From Oscillospiraceae bacterium (GTDB lineage Bacteria > Bacillota > Clostridia > Oscillospirales > Ruminococcaceae), in NCBI GenBank assembly GCA_029067895.1, contig JAIEDQ010000167.1, positions 11,302 to 48,872 of the forward strand: a stretch of DNA of 37,571 nt. The letters are read 5' to 3'. How positions within the stretch are numbered: the first letter of the stretch is position 1; each line of letters starts with the position of its first letter. Shown here in pieces: positions 1 to 8,471 of this stretch. A model generated the notes under the pieces. That model saw nothing but the letters and a program-made list of their open reading frames with translations. It was not told the origin of the DNA and ran no database searches. Position numbers and translations under genes: made by a program.

Positions 1-2
1 CC

Positions 3-35
3 GAGGATTTTATGAAAAAGCTTCTTAAACATTAA
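3..35 (+). CDS. Possible C-terminal tail of a plus-strand gene
   Basis: An open frame enters from the left edge and reads EDFMKKLLKH before a TAA stop. If real, it is the last ten residues of a gene that ends convergently with the minus-strand gene at 176-865. Ten codons are too few to assign a family. The stop lies just before the GC-rich inverted repeat starting at 36, as expected for a gene end. It could also be chance. Confidence 0.3.
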   Translation, partial: EDFMKKLLKH

Positions 36-159
36 AAACGGCGCAGGAAAAGGCTGAGCCTTTACCCCTGCCGCCGTAATTTGTTGGCAAGAGTAATTGC
101 TCTTCCGAGACGAAAGATACTTCTGTATCGTTATTCGTCCAAAGCTCCTGCGCCGTTTC
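36..159 (-). ncRNA. Multibranched structured RNA element with terminator-like end
   Basis: A perfect 13-bp stem (36-48 with 147-159) closes a region holding three local hairpins: 49-54/58-63, 89-93/100-104, and 109-114/134-139 with an inner stem 116-120/125-129. Read on the minus strand, the last arm runs directly into five T residues (38 to 34), like an intrinsic terminator. The same arm can instead pair with 67-76 (one-base bulge), giving a compact terminator hairpin that excludes the long stem. It starts 16 nt after the stop of the 176-865 gene, so it lies in the 3' region of the folT operon. I do not recognise an Rfam class. It could be an elaborate terminator, a 3'-UTR RNA, or a switch. 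Confidence 0.5.
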
Positions 160-175
160 AGCGTATTCATTTGTG

Positions 176-865
176 TTACTCGTGAAGCATCATGTCGTCG
201 CCGAAGTCTTCGGGCATAAATTCCTGAATGCCGTCGTCAGCGTCAGTTCCTGCGGCTTCAGCGCCCTCAGCACCCTCTTCTGCGAGAGCGGTCGCTTCCT
301 CCTCGGAAAGCTCCTCCTCAGGCTCTGGCTCGGGCTCGACATAATCAATGCTGTGTTCATATACGGAGGTATAAAATCTTTCCACATGACCGAAGATAGC
401 CTCGGTATACTGATCGCGGAACTCCACCATTTCTTCGAGAATAGGACCGAACTGTTCGGGAGAGCGGGGGAGACCCGACGTAGGATCGTAATTGGCTTTG
501 TTGTTAGTATGCTTCCAAGCGCGGTTGAGCATAGCCAGAATGTACTTATCCTTTTTCTCTTCAAGATTTTTCTTGAACTCTGTGGGAACAGGCTTTTTAA
601 AGGAGTAATATTTTTCCAGCACGATCAGGTCTTTCAGGGATTCATTAATAGAATCAATGTAGCCGAAAAAAGCTCTCGGGCTTTTCGTGGTGGAGAGATT
701 CTCCATTGCGCGGTTAATAACTTTCATTCTCTTGGAAATGTAGACTTTAGTCATTTCGTCAAGAAACTCGTTGGATACCATAAGCTTTTTTTCATCTGTA
801 CCGAAAATTATGTTTTGCAGCTCTATCTGCTTTAATTTATTTGGATTGGCTGAAAAAAGAGCCAT
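176..865 (-). CDS. Hypothetical protein with acidic C-terminal tail, second gene of folT operon
   Basis: The 229-residue protein is not from a family I recognise. Residues 1 to about 175 are mixed polar and predicted mainly helical, with many Lys and Glu and no signal peptide or membrane segment, so it should be cytoplasmic. The last 50 or so residues are very acidic and low-complexity, with a PEPEPEEE run followed by Glu/Ala-rich sequence. The start ATG follows AAAGGATATG spacing typical of this genome. It begins only 15 nt after the folT stop, so the two genes should share a transcript and therefore the THF riboswitch. A folate-related role is suggested only by this context. A long plus-strand frame over the same DNA is a shadow. 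Confidence 0.8.
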   Translation of the reverse strand: MALFSANPNKLKQIELQNIIFGTDEKKLMVSNEFLDEMTKVYISKRMKVINRAMENLSTTKSPRAFFGYIDSINESLKDLIVLEKYYSFKKPVPTEFKKNLEEKKDKYILAMLNRAWKHTNNKANYDPTSGLPRSPEQFGPILEEMVEFRDQYTEAIFGHVERFYTSVYEHSIDYVEPEPEPEEELSEEEATALAEEGAEGAEAAGTDADDGIQEFMPEDFGDDMMLHE

Positions 866-880
866 TCAGAACATATCCTT

Positions 881-1444
881 TCATATTGATTTGTGGCTGA
901 CGGTTCGTCCGTAGACAGCCTTTACCGCGGGAAGAACCGCTATTGTCAGCGGAATAAAAAACACAAGCTCGGCGGCAGTTTTACCGTACCGCAAATAAAG
1001 CTGCTGCGATGTGCTTGACATAAAGCCGTAGTACATTAGTATCGGCGTATTGAGCAGCAGACAAATTATGAACGAGTCCGCAAGTCTGGCGATAACTGAA
1101 AATATCACCAGTTTAAAGCCGTCCTTTTTGTACAGCAGCGCGCCGTAGACAAATCCCGTCAGTACCGCCGTCGCGGACAGCAAAGGCAGAGGCGCCTGAC
1201 CGCTGAGTATGCAGCCCACAAGGTCTCCAGCCGCAGCGGAAAGCATAGCAGGTACGGGACCGAACAGCATTCCCACCGCCGCAAGAGCGATAAACGCAAA
1301 GTTGACCTTGATAAATTCGGTGGGTCTGAACGAGAACATATCCAGCACGATAAACGCCGCGGTAAGTATTCCCGTCACGGTAAGACAGCGGACGTTTTTC
1401 AGCTCTGCCGCAGAGCTTCTGAAATCGGAAAAAAAGCTTTTCAT
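881..1444 (-). CDS. folT: Folate-type ECF transporter S component
   Basis: This 187-residue, highly hydrophobic protein has five or six membrane segments. After a short basic N-terminus it reads LTVTGILTAAFIVLDMFSF, followed by a PTEFIKVNFAFIALAAVGMLFGP segment, typical of folate-family energy-coupling-factor substrate-binding subunits. FolT binds folate in the membrane and works with a shared EcfT-EcfA-EcfA' energising module, which is not in this window. Assignment to folate is supported by the THF riboswitch at 1531-1645 in its leader. AAGGAGG lies just before the ATG. It is the first gene of an operon with the 176-865 gene. It may also receive read-through from pfkA, since no strong terminator separates them. 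Confidence 0.88.
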   Translation of the reverse strand: MKSFFSDFRSSAAELKNVRCLTVTGILTAAFIVLDMFSFRPTEFIKVNFAFIALAAVGMLFGPVPAMLSAAAGDLVGCILSGQAPLPLLSATAVLTGFVYGALLYKKDGFKLVIFSVIARLADSFIICLLLNTPILMYYGFMSSTSQQLYLRYGKTAAELVFFIPLTIAVLPAVKAVYGRTVSHKSI

Positions 1445-1461
1445 ACTAAAACCTCCTTAAA

Positions 1462-1480
1462 ATTATGCTAACTGCATAAT
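1462..1480 (-). promoter_or_regulatory. Expression-platform hairpin of the folT riboswitch
   Basis: A perfect 7-bp hairpin (1462-1468 with 1474-1480, loop of 5) lies between the THF aptamer and the folT Shine-Dalgarno. Its 1473-1479 arm is also complementary over 7 bp to 1527-1533, which overlaps the 3' strand of aptamer stem P1. The two pairings exclude each other, as expected of a switch. TTTTAA then AAGGAGG follow, so control could be by weak termination or by access to the ribosome site. Confidence 0.55.
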
Positions 1481-1530
1481 CGGGAGTAAACTGTCCTCTT
1501 ACGAAAACAATAATGAAAAGCTCCTGTTAT

Positions 1531-1645
1531 GCATTCAGCGGGATGCGGCAAACGCACCGCAAGTATCCTTGTAAAAATACTTTTCGTCAAGGCGGCAACT
1601 CCCCGTCCGCCAAGCACTGTACGCGCGTTTGCCTACTCTGTATGC
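1531..1645 (-). promoter_or_regulatory. THF riboswitch (folT leader)
   Basis: Read on the minus strand the segment matches the tetrahydrofolate riboswitch in order: AGAGTAG, P2 GCAAACG paired with CGTTTGC, GCGCGT then AGTG, a P3 stem GGCGG/CCGCC with a G-rich loop, GACGAA, a small P4 hairpin, GCGGTG, and GCATCCCGCT. P1 is formed by GCATACAG and CTGAATGC with one mismatch. The G-rich loop can pair with the ATCCC of the last segment, as in the family's pseudoknot. The class is known to sense reduced folates upstream of folT, which is the next gene. Confidence is high because conserved bases and pairing agree. Confidence 0.9.
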
Positions 1646-1669
1646 TTGTTTGCTAAAATGTTTTGCCGA

Positions 1670-2629
1670 TCAGAATGAAAGCTCGTCGGCAATTCTGTAA
1701 AGATTTTCGTCAAAGGGCTTCTGCATTGAAAGGGCTTCCTTGATGTCGAAGTCAACGATCTTGCCCTGCTGCATAGCCACAACGCGGTTTCCGATACCCT
1801 TGTCAAGCAGGTCTACCGCGTAATAGCCCATTTCGCTTGCAACAACTCTGTCGCGCAGTGTGGGGCTTCCGCCTCTCTGAACGTGACCGAGGATAGTTGT
1901 TCTGGAGTCGATACCCGTCTTTTCGTGGATCTCTCTGGAAATTTCCTCAATATTGCCTACGCCCTCGGAAACCACCACGATAAAGTGCTGTCTCTTGTTT
2001 TCCTTGGACTTCTTGATCTTGTTAACGATATCTTCCATAGAGAACTTTACTTCTGGGGTAATGATAGCCATAGCGCCTACGGCAGTACCTACGTTGAGCG
2101 CGATCCAGCCTGCGTTTCTGCCCATTACCTCAACAACGGAGCAGCGGTCGTGGGACATAGCGGTGTCGCGGATCTTGTCAACCATTTCCATAGCTGTGTT
2201 CATAGCTGTGTCGTAGCCGATGGTGTACTCGGTGCAGGCAATATCATTGTCGATAGTTCCGGGCAGACCGATACAGGGAACGCCAGCCTTTGAAAGATCG
2301 GCAGCGCCTCTGAACGAGCCGTCTCCGCCGATAACAACGATACCCACAAGATTGAGCTCGTCGCACTTCTGCTTTGCTTTAAGTACATAGTCCCATTCCT
2401 TGAATTCGAGACATCTTGCGGTATAGAGCACTGTGCCGCCGCGCTGAATGATGTTGGAAACGTCTCTTGCGCCGAGGTTAATGGTCTCGCCGTGGAGCAG
2501 ACCGTTATAGCCTCTGTTGATACCTACGACCTCGTAGCCCTTTCCCAGAGCGGCGCGTGTAACGGCTCTTACAGCCGCGTTCATGCCGGGAGCGTCTCCT
2601 CCGCTTGTTAAAACGCCAATTCTTTTCAT
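1670..2629 (-). CDS. pfkA: ATP-dependent 6-phosphofructokinase
   Basis: The enzyme phosphorylates fructose 6-phosphate to fructose 1,6-bisphosphate in glycolysis. The 319-residue length is exactly that of bacterial PfkA. It opens with MKRIGVLTSGGDAPGMNAA, the ATP-binding GGD motif. The GGDGSFRGA motif follows, then GLPGTIDNDI with the catalytic Asp, the RNAGWIAL region, and a GHVQRGGSP effector/substrate segment. The downstream end of dnaE is only about 108 bp away, but a near-consensus promoter at 2685-2713 gives pfkA its own transcription. The pairing of dnaE and pfkA is conserved in Clostridia. No defect is seen. Confidence 0.97.
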   Translation of the reverse strand: MKRIGVLTSGGDAPGMNAAVRAVTRAALGKGYEVVGINRGYNGLLHGETINLGARDVSNIIQRGGTVLYTARCLEFKEWDYVLKAKQKCDELNLVGIVVIGGDGSFRGAADLSKAGVPCIGLPGTIDNDIACTEYTIGYDTAMNTAMEMVDKIRDTAMSHDRCSVVEVMGRNAGWIALNVGTAVGAMAIITPEVKFSMEDIVNKIKKSKENKRQHFIVVVSEGVGNIEEISREIHEKTGIDSRTTILGHVQRGGSPTLRDRVVASEMGYYAVDLLDKGIGNRVVAMQQGKIVDFDIKEALSMQKPFDENLYRIADELSF

Positions 2630-2684
2630 ATTTTATTCCTCCAATATTTATTACGTGAAATCAATAACTTACCATACATCTCTA

Positions 2685-2713
2685 ATTATACTATTTACAG
2701 GAAGTTTTGTCAA
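2685..2713 (-). promoter_or_regulatory. pfkA promoter
   Basis: On the minus strand TTGACA (2713-2708) and TATAAT (2690-2685) are separated by 17 bp, a perfect vegetative sigma-A promoter. Transcription would start near 2678, leaving a leader of about 50 nt before pfkA. Confidence 0.85.
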
Positions 2714-2737
2714 GCACTGATTTCAACAAAAAATGCT

Positions 2738-5700
2738 CTATTTTAAAGCAATATTGTCCTTTCCCGCGATCTGTGCGATAATATCCGCAAAATTTTCGGA
2801 TATCTTAACTCCCGCGACAGCTTTGGGGGAAAGTTTTTTCTTTAGATCGGAGAGATAGAATATCACCTTTGTGTCTCCGGGATTGTCCCTGCACACGTTC
2901 AAAATATCCTGCATGACGCTGCTGTCCGAGCGGCATCTTATATAGAGACTCGCTTTTTCCAGTGTGCGGACGAACTGTCCCGCGTCGGCGATCTGTTCGG
3001 CGATAAGCTTGGGGTCGCCGTCCTTGTAGGACAGCTTTGCAGTTATGTGCACCGATCTGCCCCTTGTAATAATGTCTCTGTTTGCGGCAAGTATATCCGC
3101 AAAAATAATTCCCTCCGCTTCGCCCGTCATGTCCTCAAGAGTGACGAAAGCCATCTTAGCGCCATTTTTCTGGGTGTAAAGCTTTACGCCCTGCAAGGTG
3201 CAGAACGAAGAAATCTCACTGCCGTCCTTGGGCGGGTCAAGTTCGTCATAAAGACGCGCGATATCGGTAGCGCCGCAAAGCTTCGCATAGGGACGGTAAT
3301 CCTCCAGCGGGTGTCCCGAAAGGTACGCGCCCGTGATTTCTTTCTCCATTTCAAGCTTGACGGCAAGGGGATATTCGGGAAGCCACTCAAAGGAAAAGCT
3401 GTCCCCGCTGTCCTCCGCGGTATCGAAAAAGTTTATCTGTCCCTCCATGTTGCTCAGCGAGTACCTCTGCACCGAGCCGAAAATTTTGTCGTAATTTTCC
3501 AGCATTTCCCTGCGTGTGTAACCGAAGCAGTCCAGCGCGCCGCATTTGATAAGACTTTCTATCGCACGCTGATTTAAGTCTCTGCCGCTTATCCGCTTGC
3601 AGAAGTCGTTCAGGGACTTGAACGCACCGTTTTGTTCCCGCTCGTCTAAAAGATCACGGATAGAGTTGTACCCCAAATTCTTCACCGCCAAAAGCGCAAA
3701 GCGTATTCCCTTTGCGGCAGGGGAGAAACCGAAGCCGCTTTCGTTCACGTCGGGACTTAAAATCTTCACGCCGTTTTTTGAACATTCCGAAGCGTACTCC
3801 AGAATTTTTCCCGTGCTTTCAAGGAAAGCAGACATCAGCGCCGCCATGTACTCCTTGAAATAATAATGCTTCAGATAGGCTGTCTGGTAGGAAACATGGG
3901 CGTAAGCCGCCGCGTGGGACTTGTTGAACGCATAGGAAGCAAAGCTTTCCATCTCGTCGAAAATCTCGTTGGCAATTTCCGTGGATACGCCGTTTTTAGC
4001 CGCTCCCTCAACGAAGATACCGCGCTCTTTCAGCATTTCGGCGGTCTTTTTCTTAGCCATTGCACGGCGAACCAAGTCCGCCCTGCCGTAGGAGTACCCC
4101 GCCATTTTGCGGCATATCTCCATTACCTGCTCCTGATAGACGATACAGCCGTAGGTCACGTTGAGAATGTCCTTTAAAATGGGGTGCTTAAAGGTGACCT
4201 TTTGAGGATTGTGGCGGCATTCGATGTACCGCGGTATGCTGTCCATAGGTCCGGGACGGTACAGGGACAGGACGGCTATAATGTCCTCGATAGATTCGGG
4301 TTTAAGCCGCATCAGCACCTGCCGTATGCCCGCGCTTTCAAACTGGAATATTCCCGTGGTCAGCCCCTGTGACAGCATTTCGTACACTTCGGGGTCGTCT
4401 ATGGGAATTTTGTTTATATCAAAGCTTGGATTTTTCCTGCGGATAAAATCGGAAGCGTCCCGAATGACCGTCAGGTTGCGCAGTCCGAGAAAGTCCATTT
4501 TAAGCAGTCCCAGATTTTCCAGCGCGGTCATGGTGTACTGGGTAACGGTAACGTCTCCGTTTTTTTGGACGGGGACGTAGTTGCTGACAGGCGCGGGACA
4601 TATCACAACTCCCGCCGCGTGTGTGGAGGCGTGGCGGGGCATACCCTCTATCTTCCGCGCCGTGTTGATAAGCCTGCGGACGGTCTCGTCATTTTTGTAC
4701 AGCGCAAGCAAGTCCTCGCTGTCTTTAAGCGCGCCGTCAAGGGTAACGTGCAGACCGTAGGGTATCAGCTTGGATACCTTGTCCGCCGCCTGATAGGGGA
4801 TACCCATGACCCGCGCAACGTCCCGCACAGCGCCCTTTGCCGCCATTGTTCCGAATGTGATTATCTGGGCGACCCTGTCCTCGCCGTATTTTTTTACAAC
4901 ATAGTCTATGACCCGCTGTCTGCCCTCGTAGCAGAAGTCGATATCGAAGTCGGGCATCGACACTCTTTCGGGATTGAGAAACCGCTCGAACAGCAAGCCG
5001 TACTTCATGGGGTCTACGGAGGTTATGCCGATACAGTAGGCGGCAATGCTTCCCGCGCCCGAACCTCTGCCCGGACCTACGGGGATATCATGCTCGCGGG
5101 CGTAGCGGATAAAGTCCCAGACAATTAGGAAGTAGTCCACGTACCCCATTTGGGCAATAACGCCAAGCTCGTAGTCCATTCTCCGGACGTACTCCGCAGG
5201 AGGGTTCTCGCCGTAACGTTTTGTCAGACCATTTCGGCAAAGCTCGGAAAAGTACGCGGTGTTGTCCGAAACGCCCTCGGCGGTGAACTTCGGCAGAAGC
5301 AGCTTGCCGAATTCAAACGTTACATTGCACCGCTCCGCAATTTTGGCGGTGTTGTCAACAGCGTGCGGGACGTTTGCGAAAAGCTGCCGCATTTCCTCCT
5401 CGGACTTCATGTAGAACTCGTTTGTGGGGAACGACAGTGGATTTGGCTCGCTCAGCGGCGTGTTGGTCTGTATCGCTATCAGAGTGCGCTGGATATCCGC
5501 GTCCTCTTTCAGAATGTAGTGGGCGTCGTTTGTTGCCGCAAGGGGAATGCCCGTCTCGGCGGAAAGCCTGTAGAGAAGCGGCAAAATGCGTATTTCCTCA
5601 GAAATATCGTGGTTCTGGACTTCGATATAGTAGTTGTCCCTGCCGAAAATTTCCAGATATCGGAGAGCCACAGCCTTGGCGTTGTCATACTCGCCGTTTG

Positions 5701-6139
5701 TAAGTTTTCGGGGAATTTCTCCCGCAAGACAGCCCGACAGCGCGATAAGTCCCTCGTGGTATTTTTCCAGAAGCTCGATATCCACGCGGGGCTTGCTGTA
5801 AAAGCCCTCGGTGTAGCCGCAGGAAACCAGCTTGATAAGATTTCGGTAGCCCCCGTTGTCCTTGCACAGAAGCACAAGATGATAAGGCTTGTTGTCCTGC
5901 CCGTGAATCTTGTCAAACCGCGTCCGCGGAGCAACATAGACCTCGCAGCCGATTATGGGCTTTATGCCCTGCGAGACCGCTTCATTGTAAAAATCCACGG
6001 CTGCGTACATACAGCCGTGGTCGGTAACAGCAACAGCGGTCTGCCCCAGCTCCTTTGCCCGTGAAACAAGCTGTTTCAGACGGCAGGCTCCGTCAAGCAG
6101 ACTGTATTCGCTGTGCAGATGAAGATGAACAAAAGACAT
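2738..6139 (-). CDS. dnaE: DNA polymerase III alpha subunit, DnaE type
   Basis: This 1133-residue protein is the replicative DNA polymerase subunit of the DnaE family rather than PolC. An N-terminal PHP domain begins FVHLHLHSEYSLLDGACR with metal-binding histidines and a TDHG motif. The palm domain includes PVGPGRGSGAGS and the catalytic acidic motif PDFDIDF near residue 400. The helix-hairpin-helix region contains SLYRPGPM and a FNKSHAAAYA segment. An OB-fold near residues 990-1080 includes AFVTLEDMTGEAEGIIF. No 3'-5' exonuclease domain is inserted in the PHP domain. The ATG follows AAAGGATAACCCT. It lies downstream of whiA and a small membrane protein gene and is probably co-transcribed with them. 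Confidence 0.97.
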   Translation of the reverse strand: MSFVHLHLHSEYSLLDGACRLKQLVSRAKELGQTAVAVTDHGCMYAAVDFYNEAVSQGIKPIIGCEVYVAPRTRFDKIHGQDNKPYHLVLLCKDNGGYRNLIKLVSCGYTEGFYSKPRVDIELLEKYHEGLIALSGCLAGEIPRKLTNGEYDNAKAVALRYLEIFGRDNYYIEVQNHDISEEIRILPLLYRLSAETGIPLAATNDAHYILKEDADIQRTLIAIQTNTPLSEPNPLSFPTNEFYMKSEEEMRQLFANVPHAVDNTAKIAERCNVTFEFGKLLLPKFTAEGVSDNTAYFSELCRNGLTKRYGENPPAEYVRRMDYELGVIAQMGYVDYFLIVWDFIRYAREHDIPVGPGRGSGAGSIAAYCIGITSVDPMKYGLLFERFLNPERVSMPDFDIDFCYEGRQRVIDYVVKKYGEDRVAQIITFGTMAAKGAVRDVARVMGIPYQAADKVSKLIPYGLHVTLDGALKDSEDLLALYKNDETVRRLINTARKIEGMPRHASTHAAGVVICPAPVSNYVPVQKNGDVTVTQYTMTALENLGLLKMDFLGLRNLTVIRDASDFIRRKNPSFDINKIPIDDPEVYEMLSQGLTTGIFQFESAGIRQVLMRLKPESIEDIIAVLSLYRPGPMDSIPRYIECRHNPQKVTFKHPILKDILNVTYGCIVYQEQVMEICRKMAGYSYGRADLVRRAMAKKKTAEMLKERGIFVEGAAKNGVSTEIANEIFDEMESFASYAFNKSHAAAYAHVSYQTAYLKHYYFKEYMAALMSAFLESTGKILEYASECSKNGVKILSPDVNESGFGFSPAAKGIRFALLAVKNLGYNSIRDLLDEREQNGAFKSLNDFCKRISGRDLNQRAIESLIKCGALDCFGYTRREMLENYDKIFGSVQRYSLSNMEGQINFFDTAEDSGDSFSFEWLPEYPLAVKLEMEKEITGAYLSGHPLEDYRPYAKLCGATDIARLYDELDPPKDGSEISSFCTLQGVKLYTQKNGAKMAFVTLEDMTGEAEGIIFADILAANRDIITRGRSVHITAKLSYKDGDPKLIAEQIADAGQFVRTLEKASLYIRCRSDSSVMQDILNVCRDNPGDTKVIFYLSDLKKKLSPKAVAGVKISENFADIIAQIAGKDNIALK

Positions 6140-6172
6140 AGGGTTATCCTTTCGGCGGTCGGAAAACGCTTA

Positions 6173-6679
6173 TTACTCGTCTTTCTCCGCAGGTTTGTAA
6201 TTGATCAGATATCCGATGAGATTATGGCTGAACGGAGCTTTTCTCCAAACTGCAACCACATAGCAGTCACCCTTGTCGTCCTTTGGGGTAAAGCTTCTGT
6301 CGGCTTTGTACTTGTTATAATCAGGGTAATATTCGTTTGTACGGACGTTTTTACCGCCTCCTTTGACCGCCTCGTCAAAAGTAATTATTTCGTATTTGCA
6401 GTCCGCAAATTCTGATTTTATATTTTCCTCAATATCAACTGTGCTTTTTGAACTGAATATAATGACCGTTTGCAGCATGAGGCTCTCGTTATGATCGTCC
6501 CATTCCACAAATGATTTATTATATCCTCTGCCGCCGCTGTTTGATGTGATATGTGACAGGGCTCTTGAGGTCTGGAAATTTGCCACAACGATATTTACAA
6601 CTAACCCCAGAATTTCAAAAGCGATAAACAAACATACTAATGTTACCAAAATTTTAATTACGTTTTTAACCTTGTTCAT
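6173..6679 (-). CDS. Hypothetical membrane-anchored protein between whiA and dnaE
   Basis: The 168-residue protein has a short basic start (MNKVKNVIK) and one strong membrane segment at about residues 9-35 (ILVTLVCLFIAFEILGLVVNIVV). The remaining 130 residues are polar and probably extracellular. No lipobox or known domain is recognised. The Shine-Dalgarno AGGAGG overlaps the TAG stop of whiA, and the gap between genes is 11 nt, so translation is likely coupled to whiA. It is visibly richer in A/T than whiA and dnaE and is not part of the usual conserved block, so it may be a lineage-specific insertion. Confidence 0.8.
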   Translation of the reverse strand: MNKVKNVIKILVTLVCLFIAFEILGLVVNIVVANFQTSRALSHITSNSGGRGYNKSFVEWDDHNESLMLQTVIIFSSKSTVDIEENIKSEFADCKYEIITFDEAVKGGGKNVRTNEYYPDYNKYKADRSFTPKDDKGDCYVVAVWRKAPFSHNLIGYLINYKPAEKDE

Positions 6680-6690
6680 AATGATGCCTC

Positions 6691-7611
6691 CTAATTGTTA
6701 TGTTCCTCACGAAGCTTATCCGCGATCTCGGAAAGCTTTTTCAGACGGTGGTTTGCTCCCGAACGTCCCACGGGCTTGTCCAGCATTTCGCCAAGTTCTT
6801 TCAGCGAAACGTCGGGATTTTCCAAGCGTATCTCCGCCGCGTTCCGCAGTTCGGGGGAAAGACTGTCCAGTCCCTCCGTCTCCATGATGTACTCGATGTC
6901 CGCGATCTGCCGCTCCGAAGCTTTCAGAGTGCGCTCGATATTTGCGGAATCGCAGTTTGCAATGCGGTTTGCCTTGTTGCGAACGTCCTTGTATATCTTC
7001 ACATTCATCAGGTCGATACTGCTCATGGTAGCACCCATAAGGGTGAGCAGATCCTCGATAGCCTCGCTGTCTTTCAGATAAATGACGTACACGTTTTTCC
7101 GCTCGGTGTACTTTGCGTTTATCCCTACCGAAGTGAGCAGATTAAGCAAATCCTGCGTAAGCTCGTAGTAGGGTACGGCAAATTCCAGATGGTACTCCTT
7201 GATAGGCTCGGTAATGCTCCCGCAGGAAAGAAACGCTCCCGCGATAAAGGCGAAAACGCTGTTGTTGTCGATAATATCCGTCTGGATACGGTGGATAAGC
7301 GTCCTGCTGGAGATACGGTAGCGGTAGATTATCTCCTCGCGGAAGCTTTCCGAGGGAATGCTCAGCGAGTAAAGCGATACGCCGTTTTTCTTTTCCGTAA
7401 CGTTAACCTCGGCAACTCCCGACCCTCCGATAACGTCGTCGGCAAGACTGCGGAAAAGTCCGCACACAAGGTCGTTCTCCGTCTGGAAAACTATTGAATC
7501 GGGCGCAAAGCTTTTGCAGAACAGCAGCATACCGTACAGACAGCAGTATTTCCTGTCCTTGTCGGTGATGACCGAGCAAAGCTCTTTTTTGACCGAATAT
7601 GAAAAAGACAT
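6691..7611 (-). CDS. whiA: DNA-binding protein WhiA
   Basis: WhiA is a conserved Gram-positive DNA-binding protein linked to cell division, chromosome segregation and, in actinobacteria, sporulation. The 306-residue protein has the expected layout. An N-terminal and central LAGLIDADG-like region contains AFIAGAFLSCGSIT, and the C-terminal helix-turn-helix reads SLKELGEMLDKPVGRSGANHRLKKL. The length is normal for the family. The ATG follows AAAGGACTGTTAAAA. It belongs to the rapZ-whiA cluster, though yvcK, often the gene between them, is absent here. Confidence 0.96.
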   Translation of the reverse strand: MSFSYSVKKELCSVITDKDRKYCCLYGMLLFCKSFAPDSIVFQTENDLVCGLFRSLADDVIGGSGVAEVNVTEKKNGVSLYSLSIPSESFREEIIYRYRISSRTLIHRIQTDIIDNNSVFAFIAGAFLSCGSITEPIKEYHLEFAVPYYELTQDLLNLLTSVGINAKYTERKNVYVIYLKDSEAIEDLLTLMGATMSSIDLMNVKIYKDVRNKANRIANCDSANIERTLKASERQIADIEYIMETEGLDSLSPELRNAAEIRLENPDVSLKELGEMLDKPVGRSGANHRLKKLSEIADKLREEHNN

Positions 7612-7646
7612 TTTTAACAGTCCTTTAAAACATTAATTATTTTTTA

Positions 7647-8471
7647 TTATATCCCGCTGTACCGAGAGAAAGGGTAACCGATGTTATATACTTCATCACT
7701 TATTTCCCGAGCGTATATATCTTCACTTATGAGGTAATAATCGCCTTTTAAGGATAATAAAATAATTTCTTTCTCGCCGCTTTTATTTGTTCTTATTCCA
7801 TATAGTTCAAATATTCCATTTACAACATCACAATAATTATTTTTTTCTTCAAACTCAGATTTTTCATCAACAAGCAGCAATTTGTTATATAACTCAATTA
7901 AACCTGAAATTGCTACTGTATCTAAATCATCTTGTGTAATCTCGTGTCCTCCGTCAAATAATGAAAGCTCTGAACAGGTCACATTTTCCAATTCATCATA
8001 AATTTCAGGAACGGCTGTATATACTCCCTCTTTTTCGTCACTAAACGCATACATTTTTATTTCTCCGTTTTTGGTAATGTAAAATCCTCTTATATTTGGA
8101 TAAGTATAATAAGTATGCGACAAAACAAAAACAATATCGGGCATACTGTTATAAACTTCCAGCTCTTCCGGAGTCAGGTCATTGGTGGTTTCAGTTTGAA
8201 CCTCTGCCGCAGTTTCTGACGGGACTTCGGTGTCAGATTCCGCAGCTGTCTTTTCCGTAACTTCTGTCGTGGTTTCTGTTGTTGTCACGGTTGTGGTTTC
8301 GGAGATAGTTTCAGAAGCGGCTTTCGTAGTCTCAGCAGTAACCGAAGTAATTGCTTCGGCGGTTATCTCGTCAACCAATTCCGCCGAAGAACTGTCACAC
8401 CCGGACAGCATTATTCCGCTCAAAACCATAGCAGTGCATAAGAATATACACTTTAATTTTTTTAAAAGCAT
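7647..8471 (-). CDS. Putative lipoprotein with Thr/Glu-rich linker
   Basis: The 274-residue protein starts with a lipoprotein signal peptide: basic LLKKLK, a hydrophobic core and lipobox SGC at about residues 23-25 (MVLSGIMLSGC). Residues about 26-100 form a low-complexity linker rich in Thr, Glu and Ala, as in surface lipoproteins that hold a domain away from the membrane. The C-terminal 170 residues form an unrecognised domain (PDIVFVLSHTYYTYPNIRGFYITKNGEIKMY). It occupies the position of yvcK between rapZ and whiA and is AT-richer than both. A GGGGG ribosome site precedes the ATG. The plus-strand frame over the linker is an artefact of the repetitive codons. Confidence 0.8.
   Translation of the reverse strand: MLLKKLKCIFLCTAMVLSGIMLSGCDSSSAELVDEITAEAITSVTAETTKAASETISETTTVTTTETTTEVTEKTAAESDTEVPSETAAEVQTETTNDLTPEELEVYNSMPDIVFVLSHTYYTYPNIRGFYITKNGEIKMYAFSDEKEGVYTAVPEIYDELENVTCSELSLFDGGHEITQDDLDTVAISGLIELYNKLLLVDEKSEFEEKNNYCDVVNGIFELYGIRTNKSGEKEIILLSLKGDYYLISEDIYAREISDEVYNIGYPFSRYSGI

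Noticed and set aside
36-159. Known riboswitch classes for the multibranched element
   Set aside because: Compared by eye with THF, c-di-AMP, c-di-GMP, guanidine-I, SAM-I, FMN, TPP, glycine and ZTP consensus motifs; none has its conserved bases in the right order.
1620-1670. pfkA terminator before the THF riboswitch
   Set aside because: Only a weak AT-rich pairing is present and the aptamer begins about 25 nt after the pfkA stop, so no terminator is called.
5150-6064. 304-codon plus-strand frame inside dnaE
   Set aside because: Shadow of the conserved PHP and palm regions of dnaE.
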